Below, one piece after another: positions 63,983 to 64,000 of a DNA stretch of 64,000 nucleotides. The first letter of the stretch is position 1, and the number at the start of each line of letters is the position of its first letter. The notes under the pieces were generated by a model. It had not been told where the DNA came from. It worked only from the letters and a program-made list of their open reading frames with translations, and made no database searches. This DNA comes from Paenibacillus sp. JJ-100 (GTDB lineage Bacteria; Bacillota; Bacilli; Paenibacillales; Paenibacillaceae), in assembly GCF_948329825.1 (NCBI RefSeq), contig NZ_CAOJCM010000003.1, forward strand, positions 601,226 to 665,225. The letters run 5' to 3'. Made by a program: the position numbers and the translations under genes.

Positions 63983-64000
63983 CAGTGTTATTTGTCTCTT

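Noticed and set aside
1..64000. CRISPR arrays, insertion sequences, prophage or integrase genes
   Set aside because: No regularly spaced repeats, transposase motifs or phage genes were seen on either strand. The sugar island shows no flanking att-like repeats that I could find by eye.

Overview
The window reads as chromosomal DNA of a motile, endospore-forming-type Firmicute, most likely Paenibacillus or a close relative. The basis is strong SD sequences (AAGGAGG), many GTG/TTG starts, a CsrA-FliW-Hag flagellar module, and gene order that, from memory, partly follows the Bacillus subtilis block flgK-flgL-yviE-fliW-csrA-hag-flaG-fliD-fliS-fliT-hpf-secA-prfB ... ftsE-ftsX-ctpB-minJ ... uvrB-uvrA. 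No rRNA, tRNA, insertion sequence, prophage or CRISPR array was seen.

Layout. (1) 1-6720: late flagellar genes: end of flgK, flgL, a DUF6470 gene, fliW, csrA, hag behind a near-perfect sigma-D promoter and a leader with two candidate CsrA sites, flaG, fliD, fliS and a fliT-position gene. (2) 6735-9908: a 1057-residue secreted protein with a von Willebrand factor A domain and eight IPT/TIG repeats, apparently co-transcribed with fliD-fliS-fliT. (3) 9985-20069: an AT-rich sugar and glycosyltransferase island: two GT2-TPR proteins, CDP-glucose synthesis (rfbF) and 4,6-dehydration (rfbG), a 3,5-epimerase, a C-methyltransferase, a reductase-like SDR, an acyltransferase-like protein and a large GT2 fusion. 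Together these could make and attach a CDP-activated branched (C-methyl) 6-deoxyhexose, most plausibly to flagellin. (4) 20314-26217: cspA, hpf, secA and prfB, the last with the classical +1 programmed frameshift. (5) 26344-28922: a YitT-type membrane protein and a convergent cardiolipin synthase. (6) 29320-38306: argC, argJ, argB, argD, argF, argG and argH, an acetyl-cycle arginine pathway with long, partly structured spacers. (7) 38428-42694: an esterase, a DUF4004 (YhbD-like) regulator with a bactofilin, and a DHA2 efflux pump. (8) 42874-50596: a VanW/G5 wall protein facing ftsE-ftsX, a CwlO/EnvC-like M23 protein, a CtpB-like protease and a MinJ-like PDZ protein, i.e. a cell wall and division block. 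(9) 50654-56063: a two-component system divergent from a three-gene ABC exporter that resembles LnrJK-LnrLMN of B. subtilis. (10) 56230-57853: a MotA/MotP-MotB/MotS stator pair. (11) 58023-63086: uvrB-uvrA with a LexA-like box, then a small membrane protein and non-coding DNA to the end.

The most interesting part is region 1-3, where flagellin, its CsrA/FliW control, a VWA-IPT secreted protein and a dedicated CDP-branched-sugar glycosylation set lie side by side. Several candidate cis-acting structures (upstream of secA, argB and the M23 gene) and palindromic operators (upstream of the DUF4004 gene, between vanW and ftsE, and upstream of the LnrL-like gene) are also reported. All family assignments were made by eye from motifs and memory; no database was searched.
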